In this document: piece by piece, positions 15,182 to 21,931 of the stretch | Layout: each line of letters opens with the position of its first letter | Numbering within the stretch: position 1 is the stretch's first letter | Assembly: GCA_021810705.1 (NCBI GenBank) | Contig: JAJZID010000003.1 | Coordinates: 1-42,570, forward strand | DNA length: 42,570 bases | Reading direction: 5' to 3' | From: Actinomycetes bacterium | Lineage (GTDB): Bacteria > Actinomycetota > Thermoleophilia > Solirubrobacterales > Solirubrobacteraceae | Program-made: the position numbers and the translations under genes | Notes under the pieces: model-generated | The model's database searches: none | Told to the model about the DNA's origin: nothing | The model's input: only the letters and a program-made list of their open reading frames with translations

Positions 15182-15584
15182 CGAACAGCAGGACAGCATC
15201 GCGGGTGCCATCACCCAGGTCTCCGAGAGCCTTGGGATGCTCGTCCACGACGAGATCGAGCTCGCCAAGGCAGAGGTCGGTCAGAAGATCTCGAGCATCG
15301 CCCGTGGCTCCGCGGCGGTCGCCGCAGGTGCTGTGTTCGGCGTCTTCGCAGTGATCACGGCGCTGCTCACCATTGCCTGGGCGCTGGATACGATTCTGGT
15401 CAGCAACGTGGGCGATGTCTGGATCGGCTTCTTCATCGTGACGGTCGTGCTGGTCGTGCTCGCCGTGCTCTCGTTCCTCTTTGCCTGGCGCAAGCTGCGT
15501 GTTGGAGCGCCGACCCCGACGATGGCGATAGACGAGGCCCGGAAGATCCGCGAGACGGTCTCCGCCTCGGCCACCAAGAGCTGA
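15168..15584 (+). CDS. Phage-holin-family-like membrane protein (DUF1469/Actinobacterial holin-like)
   Basis: A 138-residue protein. After a soluble helix (IAGAITQVSESLGMLVHDEI followed by ELAKAEVGQKISSIARG) come two long hydrophobic segments (about 45-70 and 82-108), then a charged tail. This matches the holin_3_6 group of actinomycete membrane proteins, whose name reflects distant similarity, not lysis. TTG at 15168 is the preferred start, with TTG at 15129 an alternative; both overlap the upstream gene. Likely acts with its three small neighbours in membrane stress or envelope organisation, which is inference. Confidence 0.78.
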   Translation: MAADNEQQDSIAGAITQVSESLGMLVHDEIELAKAEVGQKISSIARGSAAVAAGAVFGVFAVITALLTIAWALDTILVSNVGDVWIGFFIVTVVLVVLAVLSFLFAWRKLRVGAPTPTMAIDEARKIRETVSASATKS

Positions 15585-15598
15585 CGGCGCACGGCAGG

Positions 15599-15835
15599 AT
15601 GGCGACTCGCACACCCGATGAGATCCGCGCCTCGATCGAGCGCAACCGCCAAGAGCTCGGTAACTCGCTGGTTCTGCTGCGCGACGAGGTGGGCCAGCTG
15701 ACCGACTGGCGAGCTCAGCTGCGCCGCAACGAGCGGAGCCTGCAGATCGCCGCCGCGGCCGCCGGGTTCGTGTTCGCCGGCGGCGTCGGCGGCGCGCTCG
15801 GAGCTGTGCTGCGTCGCGGTCGCCGACGGCGCTGA
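15599..15835 (+). CDS. DUF3618-domain protein
   Basis: A 78-residue protein: an N-terminal helical DUF3618 motif (RTPDEIRASIERNRQELGNS, then LVLLRDEVGQLTDW) and a single C-terminal membrane segment (AAAAAGFVFAGGVGGALGAV) with a polybasic end. DUF3618 proteins accompany holin-like genes in actinomycetes; their role is unknown. ATG at 15599 lies 14 nt after the holin-like stop and closes the small-membrane-protein run. Confidence 0.85.
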   Translation: MATRTPDEIRASIERNRQELGNSLVLLRDEVGQLTDWRAQLRRNERSLQIAAAAAGFVFAGGVGGALGAVLRRGRRRR

Positions 15836-15852
15836 GGTCGGGCTCGCCGACC
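15836..15852. terminator. Small hairpin between convergent DUF3618 and DegV genes
   Basis: GGTCGG and CCGACC form a 6-bp stem with a 5-nt loop immediately after the DUF3618 stop. Without a T-run, function as a terminator is only suggested by position. Confidence 0.4.
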
Positions 15853-15891
15853 GCGCCCCGCCGGACGGCGCCAACCCGATCTCTGGCGGCG

Positions 15892-16746
15892 CTAGCGCAG
15901 CAGCGAACGCTGGGTGGCACCGATGCCCAGAAGCCCCGGACCGATGTGGGCGCCGATCACCGGCCCGATCTCCGAGACGAACACGGGCTCGCAACCGAAC
16001 ACGCCACGGCAGCGTTCCACCAGGTCGCTGGCCGCCTCGGGTGCGTGCGTATGCTGCACAACCCAGCCGTCGCGTCCGTTGCCAGCCAGCTGCTCGGCCA
16101 ACGCAACCAGGCGCTCGAACGCGCGTCGGCTGGTGCGCACCCGCTCGACGGCCGTGATCTCCGAGTTCAGTGACAGGATCGGCTTGATCTTCAGCGCCGA
16201 GCCCAGCAGCGCCTGAGCGCCACCGATGCGCCCACCGCGGCGCAGGTACTCGAGTGTGTCCAGGGCGAAGAGAAAATCGAGCGAAGCTCGGGCCGCCTGC
16301 GCGCGCGCGAGCACCGCGGCCGGCTCAGCGCCTGCGCCGGCGGCCGCGGCCGCGGCCAGCAGCATCAGCCCCTGCGCGCCGCAGGCCGTGCCTGAGTCGA
16401 CCACGTGCACCAGGGCTGCCGCCTCGCCGAGCTGCGCGCGGGCTTGCTCGGCGCTGCGCACCGTTCCCGAGAGCCCACCGGAGAGGTGGATCGAGACGAT
16501 CTCATGGCCGTCTGCCACGAGCGGCTCGTAGACCGCCAGGAAGTCACCGATCGAGGGCTGTGAGGTGGTGGGCAGGTCGCCGCCCGCCGCCAGCCGCTCG
16601 TAGTAGGCGTCGTAGTCGGTGACCTCGCGCTCGGGTCGTGCGCCCGTGCTGCCATGCACGTAGAGGCTGACCTCGTGGATCCTGAGAGCCTCGACCTGCT
16701 CGCGCGGCAGGTAGTGGCAGGTGTCTGAAACCAGGGCTACGGGCAT
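15892..16746 (-). CDS. DegV/FakB family fatty-acid-binding protein
   Basis: A 284-residue soluble protein with the DegV fold: N-terminal VALVSDTCHYLP, the fatty-acid contact loop LPTTSQPSIGDFL, then SIHLSGGLSGTVRSAEQA and a C-terminal lobe ending in GPVIGAHIGPGLLGIG. The GAHxGPG motif is diagnostic. FakB proteins bind a fatty acid and present it to a FakA kinase to give acyl-phosphate; no FakA-like gene is in the window. ATG at 16746 gives the full-length family size. It is probably cotranscribed with the Grx-BolA pair, 14 nt downstream of it. Confidence 0.92.
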   Translation of the reverse strand: MPVALVSDTCHYLPREQVEALRIHEVSLYVHGSTGARPEREVTDYDAYYERLAAGGDLPTTSQPSIGDFLAVYEPLVADGHEIVSIHLSGGLSGTVRSAEQARAQLGEAAALVHVVDSGTACGAQGLMLLAAAAAAGAGAEPAAVLARAQAARASLDFLFALDTLEYLRRGGRIGGAQALLGSALKIKPILSLNSEITAVERVRTSRRAFERLVALAEQLAGNGRDGWVVQHTHAPEAASDLVERCRGVFGCEPVFVSEIGPVIGAHIGPGLLGIGATQRSLLR

Positions 16747-16760
16747 GCGCCCGCCCGACC

Positions 16761-17171
16761 CTACAGCAGGTTCTCGATGCTCAGCGGCGCGGGCTCAGCC
16801 GCGCTGGCCGCGGCTGGCGCTTCCGCCATCGCTGTGCCGGCGGAGCCGCTGACGCCGAGCAGCCGCTGGAGCTCGCCCGTCTCGTGCATCTCCATGACGA
16901 TGTCACAGCCACCGACCAGCTCGCCGTCGATGAACAGCTGCGGGATCGTGGGCCAGCCGGACAGCGCCGAGAGCTCCTGGCGGATCCTCGGATCCGGGAG
17001 CACGTTGACGGCCGCAAACGGCGCCTCCAGGCTCTCAAGCACCGCCACGGTGCGTGCTGAGAAGCCGCACGCCGGCGCGTCCGGCGTGCCCTTCATGAAC
17101 AGGATCACCGGGTTCTCGGCGATCGCGCTCTTGAGCGCGTCGCGCATCTCGTTGGTGGCTGGGTCGCTCAT
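16761..17171 (-). CDS. grxD: Monothiol glutaredoxin (Grx4/GrxD type)
   Basis: A 136-residue protein with the single-cysteine active site CGFS (C35-S38) and the glutathione and target contact motifs KGTPDAPACGFS, WPTIPQLFIDGELVGGCDIV. Monothiol glutaredoxins bind a glutathione-ligated [2Fe-2S] cluster with BolA and pass it to apo-proteins. The start overlaps the bolA stop (ATGA), so the two are translated together. Residues after ~115 form an Ala/Pro-rich tail beyond the usual glutaredoxin end. Confidence 0.94.
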   Translation of the reverse strand: MSDPATNEMRDALKSAIAENPVILFMKGTPDAPACGFSARTVAVLESLEAPFAAVNVLPDPRIRQELSALSGWPTIPQLFIDGELVGGCDIVMEMHETGELQRLLGVSGSAGTAMAEAPAAASAAEPAPLSIENLL

Positions 17172-17398
17172 CGATCCTCCGTTGCTGTGATCTTGAGGGA
17201 GAGGGCGTGGATGCGGTCGCCGAGCTCGGCGCCAAAGACGTCGTAGACGAGCTTGTGTTGGTCGATCCTGCTCAGGCCCGCGAAGGCTGGGCCTTCCACG
17301 GTCGCCTCGAAGTGATGCCCGTCGCCGCTGACCGCGGCGCGTGTGCCGGGGATCGCGGACTCGATCCTAACCTTGAGCTCGTCGGGTGAGACTGACAT
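17168..17398 (-). CDS. bolA: BolA family protein
   Basis: A 76-residue protein: MSVSPDELKVRIESAIPG, the GDGHHFEATV strand and the conserved RIDQHKLVYDVFG helix whose histidine coordinates the shared cluster in BolA-Grx complexes. ATG at 17398 is the family start; the frame is open much further upstream but that part is antisense to IscA. The ATGA overlap with the glutaredoxin gene mirrors their physical partnership. Confidence 0.93.
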   Translation of the reverse strand: MSVSPDELKVRIESAIPGTRAAVSGDGHHFEATVEGPAFAGLSRIDQHKLVYDVFGAELGDRIHALSLKITATEDR

Positions 17399-17431
17399 GC
17401 TCTCTAGCGTAGCGGCCACGCAGGCCGAGGC

Positions 17432-17437
17432 TATACT
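17432..17437 (+). promoter_or_regulatory. -10 box of the IscA-like gene
   Basis: TATACT is 9 nt before the ATG at 17447, implying a very short or absent leader. It lies in the 48-nt divergent gap between bolA and the IscA-like gene, so both iron-sulfur units are controlled from one short region. Confidence 0.5.
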
Positions 17438-17446
17438 CACTGAAGC

Positions 17447-17800
17447 ATGATCTCTCTCACTGACAATGGCGCTCTGAAAGTTCGCGAGTTTCTCTCCGCA
17501 CAGGCTGCCGTGGCCGAGACCGCAGGGCTGCGCGTGGGCGTGCGCGGTGGCGGTTGTTCCGGGTTTCAGTATGCGCTCGCCTTTGACGAGGAGCGCGACG
17601 GGGATACCGTGTTCGAGGACAAGGGGATCCGGCTGCTCGTCGACAACGCGAGCCTCCCGTACGTCCGCGGCTCGGTGATCGACTTCGTCGACGGCCTGCA
17701 GGGGGCCGGCTTCAAGGTTGAGAACCCAAATGTCGTGGCCGCCTGCGGCTGTGGCTCCTCCTTCCGCGTGGCCGAAGAGCAAGAAGTCTCAGCCGTCTGA
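17447..17800 (+). CDS. Iron-sulfur cluster assembly accessory protein (IscA/ErpA/HesB family)
   Basis: A 117-residue A-type carrier with the three invariant cysteines: C37 in GGGCSGFQY, and C100 and C102 in ACGCGSSF. It accepts [2Fe-2S]/[4Fe-4S] clusters from a SUF scaffold and delivers them to enzymes. It is divergent from bolA-grxD and separated by 48 nt. ErpA, IscA and SufA subtypes cannot be told apart here. Confidence 0.93.
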   Translation: MISLTDNGALKVREFLSAQAAVAETAGLRVGVRGGGCSGFQYALAFDEERDGDTVFEDKGIRLLVDNASLPYVRGSVIDFVDGLQGAGFKVENPNVVAACGCGSSFRVAEEQEVSAV

Positions 17801-18125
17801 CGGCGCTTTGCGGCCTGTCTCAAGGCGGACGCAGGCAGCGAGAGCGCGCCTGCTGAACCCGGCCGCCTGGCGGCTGCTGTTGTGCCCGCTGGATGGTTGC
17901 TCAGCGTGCACAGACTTTGGCGGTGGGCCATCATGATCGTCAAGCTCCGGCACGCGCTTGACCTGCCGTTCGCCTCGTGACGCCGGCCACCGGGCCGGTG
18001 GCCCGGGAGGAGAGCGCCAAGAGCGTGTGCCGATCCGCTGCGCCCGGGCCGGGTGGTGCGAGACTCCGCGGGTGTGTGGAGCAGTTCGGGTGGGTGAGCT
18101 GGCGCCAGGGGCGCAGCTGTGTGTC
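17801..18125. other. Intergenic region with a palindrome, no gene seen
   Basis: About 325 bases between the IscA-like gene and the convergent glycosylase gene. No frame has recognisable features. A perfect inverted repeat, GGCCACCGG-G-CCGGTGGCC (17985-18003), is its main structure; it could be a terminator for one of the converging genes but stands 185 nt from the IscA stop and 122 nt from the glycosylase stop. Confidence 0.5.
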
Positions 18126-18779
18126 TCAGATCGGGTCGGGTTCGGCTGCACCCGGGTCGCTGTCAAGCGTGGCCCACAGGTAGCGGCAGGCGAGCGTCCG
18201 GTGCGGACGCCAGGGCGCCGCGATCCGCTCCATCGTCTTCGGGTCGGGCAGCGCCTCCAGCTTGTAGGCAGCCATGATCGCCTTGCGGATCCCCAGATCG
18301 CCGGTGGCCAGCACGTCCGGGCGGCCGAGGTGGAACATCAGGAACATGTGTGCGCTCCAGGGGCCCAGGCCGCGCACGGCCGTCAGCTCGCCGATCACGT
18401 CCTCGTCGCTCAGCGTGTCCAGCCGCTCGAGCGCCAGCCTGCCGTCCAGCACATGCTCGGCGAGCGAGCGCAGGAACGTCACCTTGGCGCGGGAGAGGCC
18501 CACGGCACGCAGTGCCTCCGGGTCCTCGTCGAGGATCTCCTGAGGGGTGGGCTCGCGCTCGCCGAAGTGTGCGGCCAGCCGGTTGTAGATCGCGGCCGCG
18601 GCCCTGGTGGATAGCTGCTGGCCAACGATCGTGCGCACCAGGGCGCCGTAATGCTCGCGCTGGGCGCCGCTGCGGCGTTCGGGCAGGCCGTTCGGACCGT
18701 GGCTGTCGATCAGCTCACGCAGGACGGGGTCGCTTGAGCGCAGCCACTCACGCGCCGCACGGCCAGCGTCCGAGCTCAC
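18126..18779 (-). CDS. DNA-3-methyladenine glycosylase II (AlkA-type HhH-GPD protein)
   Basis: A 217-residue DNA repair glycosylase. The helix-hairpin-helix is VRGLGPWSAHMFLMF (135-149) and the catalytic aspartate is D161 in LATGDLGIRKA; IVGQQLSTRAA (51-61) is the conserved helical start. It removes alkylated bases. Compared with E. coli AlkA it lacks the N-terminal TBP-like domain, as in many bacterial homologues. GTG at 18779 overlaps the hemQ stop by 4 nt, so it is translated from the hemQ message. Confidence 0.92.
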   Translation of the reverse strand: MSSDAGRAAREWLRSSDPVLRELIDSHGPNGLPERRSGAQREHYGALVRTIVGQQLSTRAAAAIYNRLAAHFGEREPTPQEILDEDPEALRAVGLSRAKVTFLRSLAEHVLDGRLALERLDTLSDEDVIGELTAVRGLGPWSAHMFLMFHLGRPDVLATGDLGIRKAIMAAYKLEALPDPKTMERIAAPWRPHRTLACRYLWATLDSDPGAAEPDPI

Positions 18780-19462
18780 GCTGAGGCGCGCAGCGCGGTC
18801 CCATCAAGCGCGCCAAGCGCCCGCTCGACCGGCATGGCAAGGCAGGTGAAGGTGGGTGTGTCACGCAGCGTGTAGGCGCTTGACTCGGTCAGGCGGAGCT
18901 TTTGAACCAGATCGAGGAAGTCCGCCGGGTTGTCGGCCTCGAAGGCCACCACGAACTCCTGGTCGTCAAGGCCGAACGAGTAGCTCGTGTTGAGGTCGAT
19001 GTTCGGGAACTCCTTGCCGACACGGATGTGCTCCTGCATGATCCGCCAGCGCTCATCGGCGGGCAGGAGATACCAGGCCCGTGTTTTGACGAACGGATAG
19101 ACGAACAGATACCTGCCGTGCCCGGGCCGCACCTCCAGGCGGGACTCGTCCGAGTACTCGGAGGGCTTGGTCATCGCCAGGTACGAGTACGGGATGCGCA
19201 TCCACTTCATCAGGCCGCTCTGCGCAAGCACCACGTGGAACTCGTGGATCCGGTCGAGGTTCTCGGCCTGCGAGAGCAGCAGCATGTCGGCGTCCCCGCG
19301 GGTTCCGGTCAGTGAGAAGGCGCGCAGCAGGTGATCCTCGCTGAAGTCCTCGCAGGCGGCCAGGAACTCGCGCTTATGCGCGTCGCGCTCATCGTCTGGT
19401 AGCCGCCGCCAAGCGGGCTCGACCGCGAGGAACGTGTACTTGACGAAGTGTCGCTTGGGCAT
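18776..19462 (-). CDS. hemQ: Coproheme decarboxylase HemQ (chlorite dismutase family)
   Basis: A 228-residue protein of the chlorite dismutase-like fold. The motif YPFVKTRAW (Y122, K126, W130) holds the tyrosine and lysine that oxidise coproheme in the Gram-positive coproporphyrin-dependent haem pathway, in which HemQ converts coproheme III to haem b. The C-terminal block (DNPADFLDLVQKLRLTESSA) is typical. True chlorite dismutases have a distal arginine pattern not seen here, so HemQ is preferred. ATG at 19462 has GGGAGG about 3 nt upstream. Confidence 0.93.
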   Translation of the reverse strand: MPKRHFVKYTFLAVEPAWRRLPDDERDAHKREFLAACEDFSEDHLLRAFSLTGTRGDADMLLLSQAENLDRIHEFHVVLAQSGLMKWMRIPYSYLAMTKPSEYSDESRLEVRPGHGRYLFVYPFVKTRAWYLLPADERWRIMQEHIRVGKEFPNIDLNTSYSFGLDDQEFVVAFEADNPADFLDLVQKLRLTESSAYTLRDTPTFTCLAMPVERALGALDGTALRASA

Positions 19463-19532
19463 CGCCTCCCAATGATGGCAGGTGTCGTGTCCGGCGAGCG
19501 CCGGGCGGGGTAAGCAAGTCCTTAGCGATCGT

Positions 19533-19546
19533 TAGGATTCAGACTG
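19533..19546 (+). promoter_or_regulatory. -10 box for the GT4-flippase fusion gene
   Basis: TAGGAT (19533-19538) lies 8 nt before the ATG at 19547 with no ribosome binding site between, suggesting a leaderless message. Just upstream TAGCGATCGTTA (19523-19534) is a 12-bp palindrome with one mismatched pair and might be an operator. Confidence 0.45.
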
Positions 19547-21931
19547 ATGCGGATCGCGTTGGTATCTCCGTACTCGTGGTCATATCCCGGGGGCGTGACT
19601 AGGCACATTGAGGCGCTGGCCGAGCAGCATCTGGCAGCCGGGCACGATGTGCGCGTGCTGGCTCCGCTGGACCCGCCTGACCGCGCGGCGTCGCTGATGC
19701 ACCGTGGCGCCCGGCCGCAGCGGATCGCTGTGCCTGACTACCTGATGCCGCTGGGACGCACGGTCGGCGTGGGCGCCAACGGTGCGGTCTCGAACCTGTC
19801 ATTTGGGGTTGGCGGTGTGGCGCGTCTCTCACGGGAGCTCGCGCGAGGTGGCTATGACGTCGTCCACATCCATGAACCGGTCGCGCCTATGGTCGGCTGG
19901 GTCGCGACGCTGCCGTTCGGAACGCCGCTGGTTGGCACATTTCACTCCTACTCGGCCAGGTGGTTGCCGAACGCCTTTGCCAACGCGTTCGGCGCAACCC
20001 AGGTGCTGAACCGCCTGCACGTGCGGATCGCCGTCTCGCAGGCCGCCGCATGGACTGGACGGCGGTGGTTCGGTGGCACCTACCGCGTCATTCCCAACGG
20101 TGTCAGCGTCGAGCAAGATGCGTTGGTGGGCGCGCTCGCGCTGAGGCGCGAGCGCGCCCACCAAGAGGCGCGGCAGCCGCTGCGGATCGTCTTTGTCGGG
20201 CAGGCGGTGGAGCGCAAGGGGCTGCCGGTCCTGGTTAGGGCCTTTGAGGCGCTGCGCGACCATATTCCTGCTCACTTGACCGTGATCGGGCCCAGCGAGG
20301 ATGAGCTGGCACCGCTGCTGCTTGACGGGCGCGGCGTTCGTGCGCTGGGCAAGGTTGACGATCAGACCAAGCACCGCGAGCTGTACGAGGCCGATGTCTT
20401 CGTCGCGCCGTCGCTGGGTGGCGAGAGCTTCGGCATGGTGCTGACGGAGGCGTTTGCGGCGGGCGCGGCGGTGGTCGCCTCCGACATCGCCGGCTACCGG
20501 GACGTTGTCAGCGCCGGCAGCGACGGGCTGCTCGTGCCCGCAGGCGACGCGCAGGCGTTGGCCGAGGCCATGCGCGAGCTCTACCACGAGCCGCAGCGCC
20601 GCCTGCAGCTCGCAGAGCGTGCCGCCCAGACCGTCCAGCGCTTCGCCTGGGGTCAGGTCGCCGGTGAGGTGATTCACGCCTACGAGGATGCGATCGCGGT
20701 GCCCCAGCCGGTCGGTGTGAGACGCAAACTCGCCGTCTGGACCGGCTTCGCGCCGGCGGATTTGGGTCCGCGGGTGTACGCGCAACGTCTTGAGAGCATC
20801 GAGCCACCAGTGGCGCCGGAGGGTCGGCGGCGCGGCCGCCGGAGTCGTCTCAGGCGCTGGCTGACTCTGGGCGCCGGCCTGACGACGGCTGGGCTCGCCT
20901 ACCTCGGGCTGCGTCGAATCGGTATCGCAAGCGTCGGTGCGACGCTCGTGAACTCGGAGCCAACCTACGTGCTGCTCGGCTTGACGGCGATGGTGGTGGC
21001 GATGCTGCTGCGAGGCCTGGCCTGGCATGCCGCAGTGCGCGCGGCACTGCCACGTGCCGGGATCAGGCTGCGCGACACGCTGCGGGCGACGATGATCGGC
21101 GTGCTGATGTCAGCGACGCTTCCCGCGCGTCTGGGCGAGCCGTCGCGGGCGCTGATCCTCGCGCGTCGAACCGGGCGTCCCCGCGACAGCCTGCCGGTGC
21201 TGCTCGGGACGGTCGTCTCGCAGACGGTGATCAACGTCGCTGCGCTCATCCTGCTCGGTGCCCTGACGTTCTCGGCGGCGGGATTCTTGGCCGGTCACGA
21301 CAACGTGCTGATCGTCACCGCGGGGGCGCCCGCGGTGCTTGTGCTCGGCCTGGTAGTGGCGCCGCTGCTGCTGCGCCACCGCAACGCCAGCACGCGCTTT
21401 GTGCGCCTCTCGCGTGCGATCGCTGTGCTGCAGCTTGCGACCGGTCGCGCACGAGGCGGGCTCGCAGTGTTCCGCAGCCTGCGCCTGGGGGCTGCGGCGG
21501 TCGCCGCACAGCTGACGGCATGGACGATGCAGATCCTGGCCTGTTATCTGCTCCTGGTGGCCCTCGGGCTCGGTGCGCGCGTCGGGCTGTTGGCGGCTGC
21601 GGCGGTTCTGTTCGCCGTTAACGTAACCGCCATCCTGCCGGCCACCCCGGCGAACCTCGGGGTTTTTCAGTTCGCGTGCGCAACCGTGCTGGCCACCGGC
21701 TGGCACATCGGCTGGGGCACAGGCGTCGCCTACGGCGTGATTCTGCAGGCCGTGGAGATCGCGACAGCGATCCTGATGGGCGCGCCGGCGCTGCTGCGTG
21801 AGGGCATGTCCTGGCGCGAGGTGCGTTTGCGGGCGCTGCACGCGGCTCCAATCAAGCTGCCGCCCCGAGCGCCGGCCGCTGATGGCGCCTATGCGGCGGT
21901 GCGCGCCGGGTCGAGCAGCTGGCGCGGATAG
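19547..21931 (+). CDS. GT4 glycosyltransferase fused to a flippase-like (LPG synthase TM / UPF0104) domain
   Basis: A 794-residue two-part protein. Residues 1-385 are a GT-B retaining glycosyltransferase of family 4 closest in look to PimA: SYPGGVTRHIEALAEQHLAA, HIHEPVAPM, RVIPNGVSV, FVGQAVERKGLPVL and the nucleotide-sugar E-x7-E motif in GGESFGMVLTEAFAAG. Residues ~430-770 have about eight membrane helices of the lysylphosphatidylglycerol synthase TM family (ATLPARLGEPSRALILARR is its signature loop). The first part would use GDP/UDP-sugars on a lipid acceptor; the second is found in flippases and MprF. Together they suggest sugar transfer coupled to movement across the membrane, an inference. 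Confidence 0.88.
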   Translation: MRIALVSPYSWSYPGGVTRHIEALAEQHLAAGHDVRVLAPLDPPDRAASLMHRGARPQRIAVPDYLMPLGRTVGVGANGAVSNLSFGVGGVARLSRELARGGYDVVHIHEPVAPMVGWVATLPFGTPLVGTFHSYSARWLPNAFANAFGATQVLNRLHVRIAVSQAAAWTGRRWFGGTYRVIPNGVSVEQDALVGALALRRERAHQEARQPLRIVFVGQAVERKGLPVLVRAFEALRDHIPAHLTVIGPSEDELAPLLLDGRGVRALGKVDDQTKHRELYEADVFVAPSLGGESFGMVLTEAFAAGAAVVASDIAGYRDVVSAGSDGLLVPAGDAQALAEAMRELYHEPQRRLQLAERAAQTVQRFAWGQVAGEVIHAYEDAIAVPQPVGVRRKLAVWTGFAPADLGPRVYAQRLESIEPPVAPEGRRRGRRSRLRRWLTLGAGLTTAGLAYLGLRRIGIASVGATLVNSEPTYVLLGLTAMVVAMLLRGLAWHAAVRAALPRAGIRLRDTLRATMIGVLMSATLPARLGEPSRALILARRTGRPRDSLPVLLGTVVSQTVINVAALILLGALTFSAAGFLAGHDNVLIVTAGAPAVLVLGLVVAPLLLRHRNASTRFVRLSRAIAVLQLATGRARGGLAVFRSLRLGAAAVAAQLTAWTMQILACYLLLVALGLGARVGLLAAAAVLFAVNVTAILPATPANLGVFQFACATVLATGWHIGWGTGVAYGVILQAVEIATAILMGAPALLREGMSWREVRLRALHAAPIKLPPRAPAADGAYAAVRAGSSSWRG

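Noticed and set aside
15168-15584. Prophage remnant because of the holin-family protein
   Set aside because: No other phage genes are present and the family is a common chromosomal actinomycete membrane protein.
18776-19462. Chlorite dismutase (perchlorate respiration)
   Set aside because: The family is right but the YPFVKTRAW motif and Gram-positive setting fit HemQ; no perchlorate reductase genes are near.
19829-21028. 399-codon minus-strand reading frame
   Set aside because: Antisense to the GT4 domain, without recognisable protein features.
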